Assembly (NCBI GenBank): GCA_030602105.1
Contig: JAUWAK010000054.1
Span: forward strand, 1-7,269
From: Candidatus Aerophobota bacterium
Lineage (GTDB): Bacteria; Aerophobota; Aerophobia; Aerophobales; AE-B3A
Length of the DNA: 7,269 bases
Direction: 5' to 3'
The notes beneath the pieces were generated by a model. The model was not told the DNA's origin. It made no database searches and saw only the letters and a program-made list of their open reading frames with translations. This document shows, in pieces, positions 1 through 4,414 of the stretch (position 1 is the stretch's first letter; every line of letters starts with the position of its first letter). Both the position numbers and the translations under genes were made by a program.

Positions 1-377
1 TTCTCTAAAACCTCTCTTATTCTGTCTCCCAATTTCTTCCAAAGCAGGCGAGTGACACATGTATCTATCCTTTCACACTGATCCGGGTCTTTATCATCCA
101 CACAGGCCACGGGGGCAATGGGTTCCTTCAGGGCCTTGATAATGTCCAATACTTTGATATCACCCGGGTCCCTGGCTAACATAAAGCCCCCTCCTGGACC
201 TCGGGTACTCTGTATTAACCCCGCTCTCCCTAACTGGTTGAAGATCTGTTCCAGATAGTTGATAGAGATTCCCTGCCTCCCGGAGATACTCTTAACCGAG
301 ATAGGACTGGCTGATCGATGTGCAGCCAGATCAAACATAGCCCTTACCCCATATCTTCCCTTGGCGGTTAGTCTCAT
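1..377 (-). CDS. Rrf2-family transcriptional regulator, IscR-like (partial, 3' end outside window)
   Basis: The 125 codons visible here read leftwards off the window edge, so the C-terminus is missing. The N-terminus MRLTAKGRYGVRAM is the typical Rrf2 opening. It is followed by a winged helix-turn-helix whose recognition region and wing (YLEQIFNQLGRAGLIQSTRG, residues 41-60, then PGGGF) match the family. Three cysteines at C92, C101 and C107 are spaced C-x8-C-x5-C, close to the C92/C98/C104 ligands of E. coli IscR, so a [2Fe-2S] or similar cluster is plausible (inference). The ATG at 375-377 is supported by a purine-rich site AGGGAGGGAG (385-394) seven bases upstream. The gene has its own promoter and follows the feo operon on the same strand. 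It is a paralogue of the gene at 3587-4030, sharing most of the first 18 residues. Its targets are unknown; iron or Fe-S homeostasis is suggested by context only. Confidence 0.93.
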   Translation of the reverse strand, partial: MRLTAKGRYGVRAMFDLAAHRSASPISVKSISGRQGISINYLEQIFNQLGRAGLIQSTRGPGGGFMLARDPGDIKVLDIIKALKEPIAPVACVDDKDPDQCERIDTCVTRLLWKKLGDRIREVLE

Positions 378-418
378 TGGGGCGCTCCCTCCCTGAAAAT
401 GGGTATAGACAGATTATA

Positions 419-433
419 TGACAACTATGGTCA
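419..433. promoter_or_regulatory. Candidate operator in the leader of the first Rrf2 gene
   Basis: The sequence TGAC-N7-GTCA, read on either strand, is an imperfect inverted repeat of 15 bp. It lies just downstream of the -10 box of the Rrf2 promoter at 450-477, where a repressor would block transcription. Autoregulation by the Rrf2 protein is a reasonable guess, but four-base arms are short and could occur by chance. Confidence 0.3.
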
Positions 434-449
434 ATTATTACGAGTGGGT

Positions 450-477
450 ATAATAGAAAAATTATCACTTTTGTCAA
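450..477 (-). promoter_or_regulatory. Sigma-70-type promoter for the first Rrf2 gene
   Basis: On the minus strand a perfect -35 box TTGACA (472-477) is followed after 16 bp by the -10 box TATTAT (450-455, 5 of 6 consensus bases). Transcription would start near 443, giving a leader of about 65 bases before the ATG at 377. The presence of this promoter argues that the Rrf2 gene can be expressed separately from the feo operon upstream of it. Confidence 0.65.
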
Positions 478-534
478 GCATCGATCCCACTTCTTGAGCC
501 AAAAAAGAGAGTCAGGTAAAGGTGAGCTAACTTG

Positions 535-1182
535 CTACCTTTCTCGCCTAACATATACATCTTCTGCCATCTTTTCATCCATGGCCACTTGAGTCTGACC
601 GATCTGCAAGAGGTAAGAGGGAAACTTCTGAATTATCTGGATATGCATTCCCGGCAAGATCCCCATAGCCATGAGCTTTTGAAGCTCCTTATCATTCTTG
701 CCGTGCAGATATACTATTCTTCCCCTTTGTCCTGCATCCAGCTCAATTAACGAAGAAACAACGGGAGATATAGCACGGTCCATCTTCCCGCAACATCTTC
801 CTCGAGGTATACTTTTCCCGTGAGGACAGACCTTAGGATGGCCAAGGAGCGTACAGACACTCTCCTCCACTTCCTTATACAAAAGGTGCTCAAACTTACA
901 GGCCGCTTCATTCATCAGCTCCTTTTTCAAATCAAGGACATCCAGCATCAATCTCTCAGCAAGGCGATGACGTCTAACGATGCTTTCTGCTTCTTTTCTT
1001 CCTCTCCCGGCCAATTGTGTTTCGTCCCCCAGGATGGCGATGTAGCCCAAATTCAAAAGTTCCTTGACTGGTGGGTCATCTCGGGCCAGCTTGAGATAAT
1101 TGAGGTCGACATTCTGTTTTTTCTCCTTGGCAGAAATCCACAGGGTTTCTAGGATTTCCTCAGCTTCGTCGCTTAGTTTCAT
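535..1182 (-). CDS. DtxR/MntR-family metal-dependent repressor with C-terminal FeoA domain
   Basis: This 215-residue protein has a helical metal-binding and dimerisation region with RHRLAERLM (71-79), CKFEH (95-99) and HPKVCPHGKSIP (115-126). These correspond to the His, Glu and Cys metal ligands of DtxR/IdeR/MntR. Residues ~142-215 form an SH3-like FeoA domain (ELDAGQRGRI, MAMGILPGM, QVAMDEKMAEDVYV). A CC pair at 130-131 between the two domains is, from memory, common in this anaerobe subfamily. The N-terminal DNA-binding part (1-65) is divergent and I cannot point to a clear recognition helix. The expected role is repression of iron uptake when Fe2+ (or Mn2+) is bound. The ATG at 1180-1182 is chosen because GGAGGAG (1191-1197) lies eight bases upstream. 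It overlaps the 3' end of the upstream Cys-rich gene by 23 bases, implying translational coupling. No separate feoA is visible, so this is the only FeoA domain in the operon. Confidence 0.9.
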   Translation of the reverse strand: MKLSDEAEEILETLWISAKEKKQNVDLNYLKLARDDPPVKELLNLGYIAILGDETQLAGRGRKEAESIVRRHRLAERLMLDVLDLKKELMNEAACKFEHLLYKEVEESVCTLLGHPKVCPHGKSIPRGRCCGKMDRAISPVVSSLIELDAGQRGRIVYLHGKNDKELQKLMAMGILPGMHIQIIQKFPSYLLQIGQTQVAMDEKMAEDVYVRRER

Positions 1183-1354
1183 TGATTGTTCTCCTCCATT
1201 TCTTAAGGGTTTTCAAAAATTTAGGCTCTAAGGGAACCTCATACCTACAATTAGGGCATCTGACTAGACCACAGGATCTAGCTAGAGGACATCCTTGGCA
1301 ACTACATACCCCCTCCTCTTCTTTGAACTCTAATCCACAAAGAGGACATTTCAT
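1160..1354 (-). CDS. Small Cys-rich zinc-ribbon-like protein of the feo operon
   Basis: This 64-residue protein has eight cysteines: C3, C6, C17, C19, C22, C28, C33 and C36 (CPLC, CSCQGC, C, CPNC). That is enough for two four-cysteine metal sites, either zinc or Fe-S. The tail (42-64) is basic and lysine/arginine-rich. There is no signal peptide or membrane segment, so it is not the membrane-anchored FeoB-associated Cys-rich protein. Its ATG overlaps the feoB stop codon (ATGA), with GGGGGTGA just upstream, and its 3' end overlaps the dtxR-type gene by 23 bases. This places it firmly inside the feo operon. I recall similar proteins beside feoB in other anaerobes, but no function is established to my knowledge. 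A FeoC-like role, acting on FeoB or sensing iron or redox state, is a hypothesis from position and cysteine content only. Confidence 0.85.
   Translation of the reverse strand: MKCPLCGLEFKEEEGVCSCQGCPLARSCGLVRCPNCRYEVPLEPKFLKTLKKWRRTINETKRRS
1191..1197 (-). promoter_or_regulatory. Ribosome binding site deciding the dtxR-type gene start
   Basis: GGAGGAG on the minus strand, eight bases before the ATG at 1180-1182. It lies inside the coding region of the upstream Cys-rich gene, which supports the overlapping start rather than a downstream one. Confidence 0.75.
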
Positions 1355-3288
1355 AGTTTCACCCCCAGAAGGTTGAGGGCCAAGTTGAGCAGAAATCCGA
1401 CAAGGAAAGCAAAGGGAAAGATGAAAGCCACCATAGCTAAACCCGTTTTAAGTCCCCTTTCCTTTATGGTGATGGAGAACTGGGCGATGCAGGGGACAAA
1501 AAGGGTCAGAGTCACCACGGCCACTACTAACTCAACTCCCGATAAACCTCCTCTCTTAGCCAAATCAAAGAGCCCCGCTGCTCCAAAGTCACGGCGGAAA
1601 AAACCGTAAAGGAAAGCCGCCGCCGCCTCACTGGGCAAACCAATCCCCCGAACCAGGGGTTCCACACCTCTTATTACTAGACCGAACACTCCGGTTATCT
1701 TTCCCGCCCAGATAAGGATACTGGCCAGAACAAATATAGGAAGAACCTCTTTGAAGTACCATTCTACCCTACTATAGGTCTTGCTAAGCACGTTTGATAG
1801 CTTAGGCCATCTTAAAGGCGGTACCTCCATATAGAAAAGAGGCTTTTCACCGGGCAGGACGCGGCTGGCCAGGTAACCCATGAAAAGAAAGTTTAATGCC
1901 ACCACCCCGGCCCAAATGCTGAAAGACTTAGGCTTTCCCGCCAAAAGAGCCAGGATAACTCCCAACTGGGCTGAGCACGGTATGGCCAAAGCCAAAAGAA
2001 AGCTAGCCACAATCCTTTCCTTTTTAGTCTCAAGTGTCCTGGTGGTAATGGTAGCCATAGTATCACAACCAAAGCCAAGAACGATGGGAATCACGGCTCT
2101 TCCGTTGAGCCCAATCTTTTTGAAAAATCGGTCAACGAACATGGCCAGACGCGGCAGATAACCGGTATCCTCAATGATGGAAAAGGCAAAAAAGAAGGTA
2201 GCTACAATGGGCAGAATTATGGCTATGGCATACCTTATTCCCAGAGTGATGATTCCATACTCTCCCACAAAGAGATTCTGCAAGAAATGCCAGGGAATAG
2301 TCCTCCTGACAACCTCGATCATAAAAGGATTGATGTATCTACCAAAAACAACTTTTTCCAGAAAATCAACCGAGATCTGCGCTCCGAATACGCCCACGAA
2401 TAGATAAAGTCCAAACAAGGTAAGAAGGGCAATGAATAAGCCAGCAAAAGGATTCATCATCCAGCGACTTAGTCTTTCCCCCGGGCCTAAATTACGGAAG
2501 GAAGAAGGTGTGGTAACGAGATCGGCTATTTGACTGGCCTTCTTCTGGCGGTACAGACCGAAGACGTAGTTCATGGGGTGACTGTACCGATTTCTTGTTT
2601 CTTGTATTATCCTTTTGATAGAAGGATAATCTTGCACTTCTTTCAATCTCACCAGGGACTCTATTTCAGCATCTTCTTGAAGCAGGAGAGTAATAATGCT
2701 CCTTTTCGAAATTGGGTAAGTTCCCTTAAGGAGATTTTCTACTTCTCTAATTGAAGAGGCAATGATTTGGTCATAATCGACTGACTGAGCACTTCTTTGT
2801 GAATATCCTGCCAATCGCTTTTTCAAAAGGTTAAATCCTTTCCCCTCGGTGGCCACCGTGGCTACCACCGGAATACCTATCTTTGCCTCAAGACCTGAAA
2901 GGTCAATTTTCATCCCTAACTTCTGAGCCTCGTCCATGAAGTTTAAATCCAGAACCAGGGAAAGGCCGGCTTCTATCAATTGAAGAGTCAAAGGGAGCAT
3001 CCTCTCTAAGTTCTTAGCGTCTACTACCTGCAGAACGATCTCTGGTTTTTCTATTAGCAAAATGGATCTGGATACTCGTTCTTCCTCAGTCATGGGGGAT
3101 AGGGAGTACATTCCCGGGGTGTCTACCACTTCAAATTCCCTTCCTTCGATTTTGGCTTTTCCCCTCATCACCTCGACGGTGGTGCCCGGATAATTGGAGA
3201 CAGTTACATATCTTTTGGTGAGAGTGTTGAATATAACGCTCTTGCCCACATTGGGGCTGCCAACTATGACCAGTTTTTTTGGTGTCAC
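1351..3288 (-). CDS. feoB: Ferrous iron transport protein B (FeoB)
   Basis: FeoB is the inner-membrane Fe2+ transporter with a cytoplasmic G-protein domain. At 645 residues the protein is within the usual range. The G domain shows G1 GSPNVGKS (10-17), G2 NYPGTT (32-37), G3 DTPG (56-59) and G4 NFMD (116-119), with a probable G5 around 143-150. A helical GDI-like linker spans ~165-275. About eight membrane segments follow from residue ~281. They include the two Gate regions with the conserved cysteines GFGC (C408), IPCSA (C438) and FVPC (C600), and the motif FFRRDFGAAGL (563-573). The start is GTG, with AAAGGGA (3296-3302) seven bases upstream; the G1 motif begins at residue 10, as expected. 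It is the first gene of a three-gene operon with the Cys-rich protein and the DtxR-FeoA regulator, and its stop overlaps the next start (ATGA). No stand-alone FeoA is encoded here. The neighbouring genes make iron- or Fe-S-dependent repression likely. Confidence 0.97.
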   Translation of the reverse strand: MTPKKLVIVGSPNVGKSVIFNTLTKRYVTVSNYPGTTVEVMRGKAKIEGREFEVVDTPGMYSLSPMTEEERVSRSILLIEKPEIVLQVVDAKNLERMLPLTLQLIEAGLSLVLDLNFMDEAQKLGMKIDLSGLEAKIGIPVVATVATEGKGFNLLKKRLAGYSQRSAQSVDYDQIIASSIREVENLLKGTYPISKRSIITLLLQEDAEIESLVRLKEVQDYPSIKRIIQETRNRYSHPMNYVFGLYRQKKASQIADLVTTPSSFRNLGPGERLSRWMMNPFAGLFIALLTLFGLYLFVGVFGAQISVDFLEKVVFGRYINPFMIEVVRRTIPWHFLQNLFVGEYGIITLGIRYAIAIILPIVATFFFAFSIIEDTGYLPRLAMFVDRFFKKIGLNGRAVIPIVLGFGCDTMATITTRTLETKKERIVASFLLALAIPCSAQLGVILALLAGKPKSFSIWAGVVALNFLFMGYLASRVLPGEKPLFYMEVPPLRWPKLSNVLSKTYSRVEWYFKEVLPIFVLASILIWAGKITGVFGLVIRGVEPLVRGIGLPSEAAAAFLYGFFRRDFGAAGLFDLAKRGGLSGVELVVAVVTLTLFVPCIAQFSITIKERGLKTGLAMVAFIFPFAFLVGFLLNLALNLLGVKL

Positions 3289-3295
3289 TATATTG

Positions 3296-3302
3296 TCCCT
3301 TT
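3296..3302 (-). promoter_or_regulatory. Ribosome binding site deciding the feoB GTG start
   Basis: AAAGGGA on the minus strand, seven bases before GTG (3286-3288). It is of moderate strength and is the only suitable site close to the start of the G domain. Confidence 0.55.
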
Positions 3303-3321
3303 ATCGAAGTATAATACGTGA

Positions 3322-3339
3322 TTGATTAAGCTTTATCAA
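3322..3339. promoter_or_regulatory. Palindromic candidate operator in the feoB leader
   Basis: TTGATTAAG/CTTTATCAA is an 18-bp palindrome with a single mismatched pair. It sits between the inferred feoB transcription start (near 3362) and the GTG start codon, roughly +23 to +40. A DtxR-type or Rrf2-type repressor dimer is the natural candidate, but it does not obviously match the classic DtxR box as I remember it, so the binding protein is not assigned. Confidence 0.45.
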
Positions 3340-3368
3340 AACGTATCGCAAAATACCTGACAAAATTG

Positions 3369-3396
3369 ATTATATTTATCCAATGGACAATGTCAA
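3369..3396 (-). promoter_or_regulatory. Consensus sigma-70 promoter for the feo operon
   Basis: On the minus strand a perfect TTGACA (3391-3396) is followed after 16 bp by a perfect TATAAT (3369-3374). Transcription is expected to start near 3362, leaving a leader of about 75 bases. A full-consensus promoter implies strong expression unless repressed, which fits an iron-repressed uptake operon. Confidence 0.75.
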
Positions 3397-3421
3397 GAGT
3401 GCTGGACAATGTCAAGAGTGC
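3384..3421. repeat. Perfect 19-bp tandem direct repeat covering the feoB -35 region
   Basis: The unit TGGACAATGTCAAGAGTGC occurs twice head-to-tail, at 3384-3402 and 3403-3421, without mismatch. Each unit contains a near-palindrome TGGACA-A-TGTCAA, whose TGTCAA half, read on the minus strand, is a TTGACA -35 box. The inner copy is the -35 of the feoB promoter; the outer copy has no convincing -10 partner. The repeat may be a tandem operator or simply a recent slippage duplication. Confidence 0.85.
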
Positions 3422-3520
3422 CGATCAGAACCTGCTCGCCCAGGTTTGGCAGGTAATAGTTTCCGCAGTGTCGAGCAAGGTAAGCGTGCATCTCTCATTT
3501 GCTCCCTTTACTTGTGGAGG

Positions 3521-3548
3521 TTGACACCGAATGTATTTATTTTATAAT
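3521..3548 (+). promoter_or_regulatory. Consensus sigma-70 promoter for the second Rrf2 gene
   Basis: A perfect TTGACA (3521-3526) is followed after 16 bp by a perfect TATAAT (3543-3548). Transcription should begin near 3555, about 32 bases before the ATG at 3587, with the ribosome binding site AAGGGGG at 3573-3579. It is divergent from the feoB promoter. Confidence 0.75.
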
Positions 3549-3550
3549 AA

Positions 3551-3566
3551 CCACAGTTTCGATAGG
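3551..3566. promoter_or_regulatory. Candidate Rrf2/IscR-type operator at the second Rrf2 promoter
   Basis: Immediately after the -10 box the sequence reads ATAACC-N12-GGATTA, an AT-flanked CC...GG inverted arrangement. It resembles the cluster-independent (type 2) IscR site of E. coli, which as I recall has 13 rather than 12 bases between CC and GG. Position over the transcription start would suit autoregulation. The match is loose. Confidence 0.25.
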
Positions 3567-3586
3567 ATTAATAAGGGGGTTAAGAA

Positions 3587-4030
3587 ATGAGACTTTCTAC
3601 CAAGGGGCGCTACGGAGCAAGGGCTATGCTTGATCTGGCCCTCAATTTCGGCAAAGAGCCGGTTTTGTTAAGGGACATAGCAACCAGGCAGGAGGTATCT
3701 GAGAAATATTTGGAGCATTCTATGTCCTCCCTTCGCAACGCCGGCCTGGTGAGAAGTATCCGTGGCGCTCGTGGCGGGTATATCTTGGCCAAGCCCCCTT
3801 CCGAAATAAGATTAAGTGAAATAATGGAGGTTCTGGAGGGCTCTATGGCACCGGTGGAGTGCGTGGATGATCCCGAAGTTTGCCACAGGGCCGACCTCTG
3901 TGTAACCCGAGATATATGGGAAAAGATGAAAGAGGCTATAGATAACATCCTGGAATCCACAACTCTAGAGGACTTGGCTGAACGATACAAGGATAAGGAA
4001 AGCTCGAATGCTATTATCTACAACATATAG
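3587..4030 (+). CDS. Rrf2-family transcriptional regulator, IscR-like
   Basis: This is a complete 147-residue Rrf2 protein. MRLSTKGRYGARAMLDLA opens the winged helix-turn-helix. The recognition helix and wing lie in YLEHSMSSLRNAGLVRSIRG (41-60), with ARGGYILAKP after them. Cysteines C92, C99 and C105 (C-x6-C-x5-C) are almost superimposable on the C92/C98/C104 Fe-S ligands of E. coli IscR, so an Fe-S-sensing regulator is likely (inference from family). The ATG at 3587-3589 has AAGGGGG (3573-3579) seven bases upstream. It is transcribed divergently from feoB from its own consensus promoter and is followed by a long non-coding gap, so it is probably monocistronic. No isc or suf genes adjoin it here. 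Its position suggests control of the iron operon, of itself, or of the Fe-S-rich hdr operon downstream. Confidence 0.95.
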   Translation: MRLSTKGRYGARAMLDLALNFGKEPVLLRDIATRQEVSEKYLEHSMSSLRNAGLVRSIRGARGGYILAKPPSEIRLSEIMEVLEGSMAPVECVDDPEVCHRADLCVTRDIWEKMKEAIDNILESTTLEDLAERYKDKESSNAIIYNI

Positions 4031-4148
4031 GTTATCTACTGGAAAGGTTGAGGCTAGAAAAAAGAGAAACCGGACCCAGCAGGGGGGGTTGCAACTCAAA
4101 GAGGGCTCAAAGTAAGGTAAGTAGCCGGGAATTTTTAATAGGTGAGTA

Positions 4149-4164
4149 TGTGAGAGTGCTCACA
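4149..4164. promoter_or_regulatory. Palindrome matching TGTGA-N6-TCACA (Rex or Crp/Fnr-type site)
   Basis: TGTGAG-AGTG-CTCACA is a perfect inverted repeat with six-base arms. The core agrees with known Rex operators (TTGTGA-N6-TCACAA) except for the outermost base on each side. It is equally a perfect match to the Crp consensus. It lies about 115 bp upstream of the rex promoter and 265 bp upstream of the rex start. Rex is the simplest candidate because its gene is the next one downstream. Confidence 0.45.
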
Positions 4165-4263
4165 GACACAAGGTTTAGACGGTCAAAGGAAAAAAGGGGA
4201 GGGTCCGTAGTGGTTTGCAATACCGGCTTTGAAGAAATTTTGGTTTTGGCTGGAAGGGATGGC

Positions 4264-4291
4264 TTGACAAAATGTTTTTTTTGTCTATTTT
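4264..4291 (+). promoter_or_regulatory. Candidate sigma-70 promoter for rex-hdrCBA
   Basis: A perfect -35 TTGACA (4264-4269) is followed after 16 bp by TATTTT (4286-4291, 4 of 6 consensus bases). An inverted repeat GACAAAA-N6-TTTTGTC (4266-4285) overlaps the -35 box and spacer and may be an operator. Transcription from near 4298 would give a leader of about 115 bases. Confidence 0.5.
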
Positions 4292-4311
4292 GGAAGTAAG
4301 GCGATTAAATT

Positions 4312-4333
4312 AATTACCATAATCGTGGTAGTT
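4312..4333. promoter_or_regulatory. Inverted repeat downstream of the rex promoter
   Basis: AATTACCA (4312-4319) and TGGTAGTT (4326-4333) can pair over eight positions with one G-T wobble around a six-base loop. A further GGTA-GT-TACC sits at 4327-4336, so two alternative hairpins compete for the middle arm. It could be an operator near +15 to +35 or part of an RNA leader structure. Confidence 0.4.
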
Positions 4334-4340
4334 ACCTTAG

Positions 4341-4400
4341 CCCATGACCGCCACAAATTAAGGGATCTGTGAAAGTGCTCATGGGTACGGGCTTAAACCC
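4341..4400 (+). promoter_or_regulatory. Structured 5' leader of rex-hdrCBA mRNA
   Basis: CCCATGA (4341-4347) pairs perfectly with TCATGGG (4379-4385). Inside the 31-base interval CACA (4352-4355) can pair with TGTG (4368-4371). A second small hairpin GGG-CTTAAA-CCC follows, directly before the ribosome site of rex. Within it, 4368-4383 repeats 13 of 16 bases of the palindrome at 4149-4164, so DNA-level and RNA-level readings compete. It does not match a riboswitch class that I recognise. Confidence 0.4.
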
Positions 4401-4403
4401 CAA

Positions 4404-4409
4404 AGGAGG
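4404..4409 (+). promoter_or_regulatory. Ribosome binding site deciding the rex GTG start
   Basis: AGGAGG within AAAGGAGGAG, five bases before GTG (4415-4417). A strong site at ideal distance makes the GTG start preferable to any internal ATG. Confidence 0.85.
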
Positions 4410-4414
4410 AGCAG

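Larger units (their letters stand above)
3289..3586. other. Divergent intergenic region between feoB and the second Rrf2 gene
   Basis: This 298-bp stretch has no gene. It carries the leftward feoB promoter (3369-3396), the rightward Rrf2 promoter (3521-3548), a leader palindrome (3322-3339) and a 19-bp tandem repeat (3384-3421). The part between ~3422 and 3520 is GC-richer than its surroundings. It contains only weak inverted repeats (CCTGC 3431-3435 with GCAGG 3449-3453; TGCTCG 3433-3438 with CGAGCA 3472-3477), to which I assign no function. Confidence 0.8.
4031..4414. other. Gap between the Rrf2 gene and rex: no convincing gene, regulatory content
   Basis: This 384-bp stretch contains no gene I can support. 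A TTG-initiated 83-codon frame (4048-4299) has no family resemblance and no good ribosome site. A shorter in-frame GTG start at 4210 follows AAGGGGAGGG and would give 30 codons ending CFFCLFWK; I regard it as doubtful. The right half holds a promoter (4264-4291), inverted repeats at 4266-4285, 4312-4333 and 4341-4385, and two related TGTGA-N6-TCA sites. The G-rich left half (4060-4135) has no clear terminator for the preceding gene, although CCGG/CCCAGCAGGGGG pairing is possible. Confidence 0.7.

Noticed and set aside
501..540. Terminator after the DtxR-type gene (minus strand)
   Set aside because: A T-run exists (CTCTCTTTTTT), but the only stem before it is AGGTA/TACCT with a long loop and seven bases between stem and T-run, too weak to call.
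820..1152. 110-codon plus-strand frame opposite the DtxR-type gene
   Set aside because: It is antisense to a gene with clear DtxR and FeoA motifs.
3384..3421. The tandem repeat as a CRISPR array
   Set aside because: Only two 19-bp units with no spacer between them; this is a direct duplication.
3431..3477. Inverted repeats CCTGC/GCAGG and TGCTCG/CGAGCA between the divergent promoters
   Set aside because: Arms of five to six bases with long unpaired interiors are expected by chance in a GC-richer stretch.
3610..3990. 126-codon frame on the minus strand inside the second Rrf2 gene
   Set aside because: It is antisense to a clear Rrf2 protein and has no ribosome site or family likeness.
4060..4135. 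G-rich stretch as a riboswitch or structural RNA
   Set aside because: Checked against the core motifs of the cobalamin, SAM, TPP, FMN, glycine and c-di-GMP classes as I remember them; none fits.
4048..4299. 83-codon frame starting at TTG after the second Rrf2 gene
   Set aside because: Only a weak ribosome site, composition unlike a protein (runs of G and basic residues), no recognisable family, and the promoter for rex lies within it.
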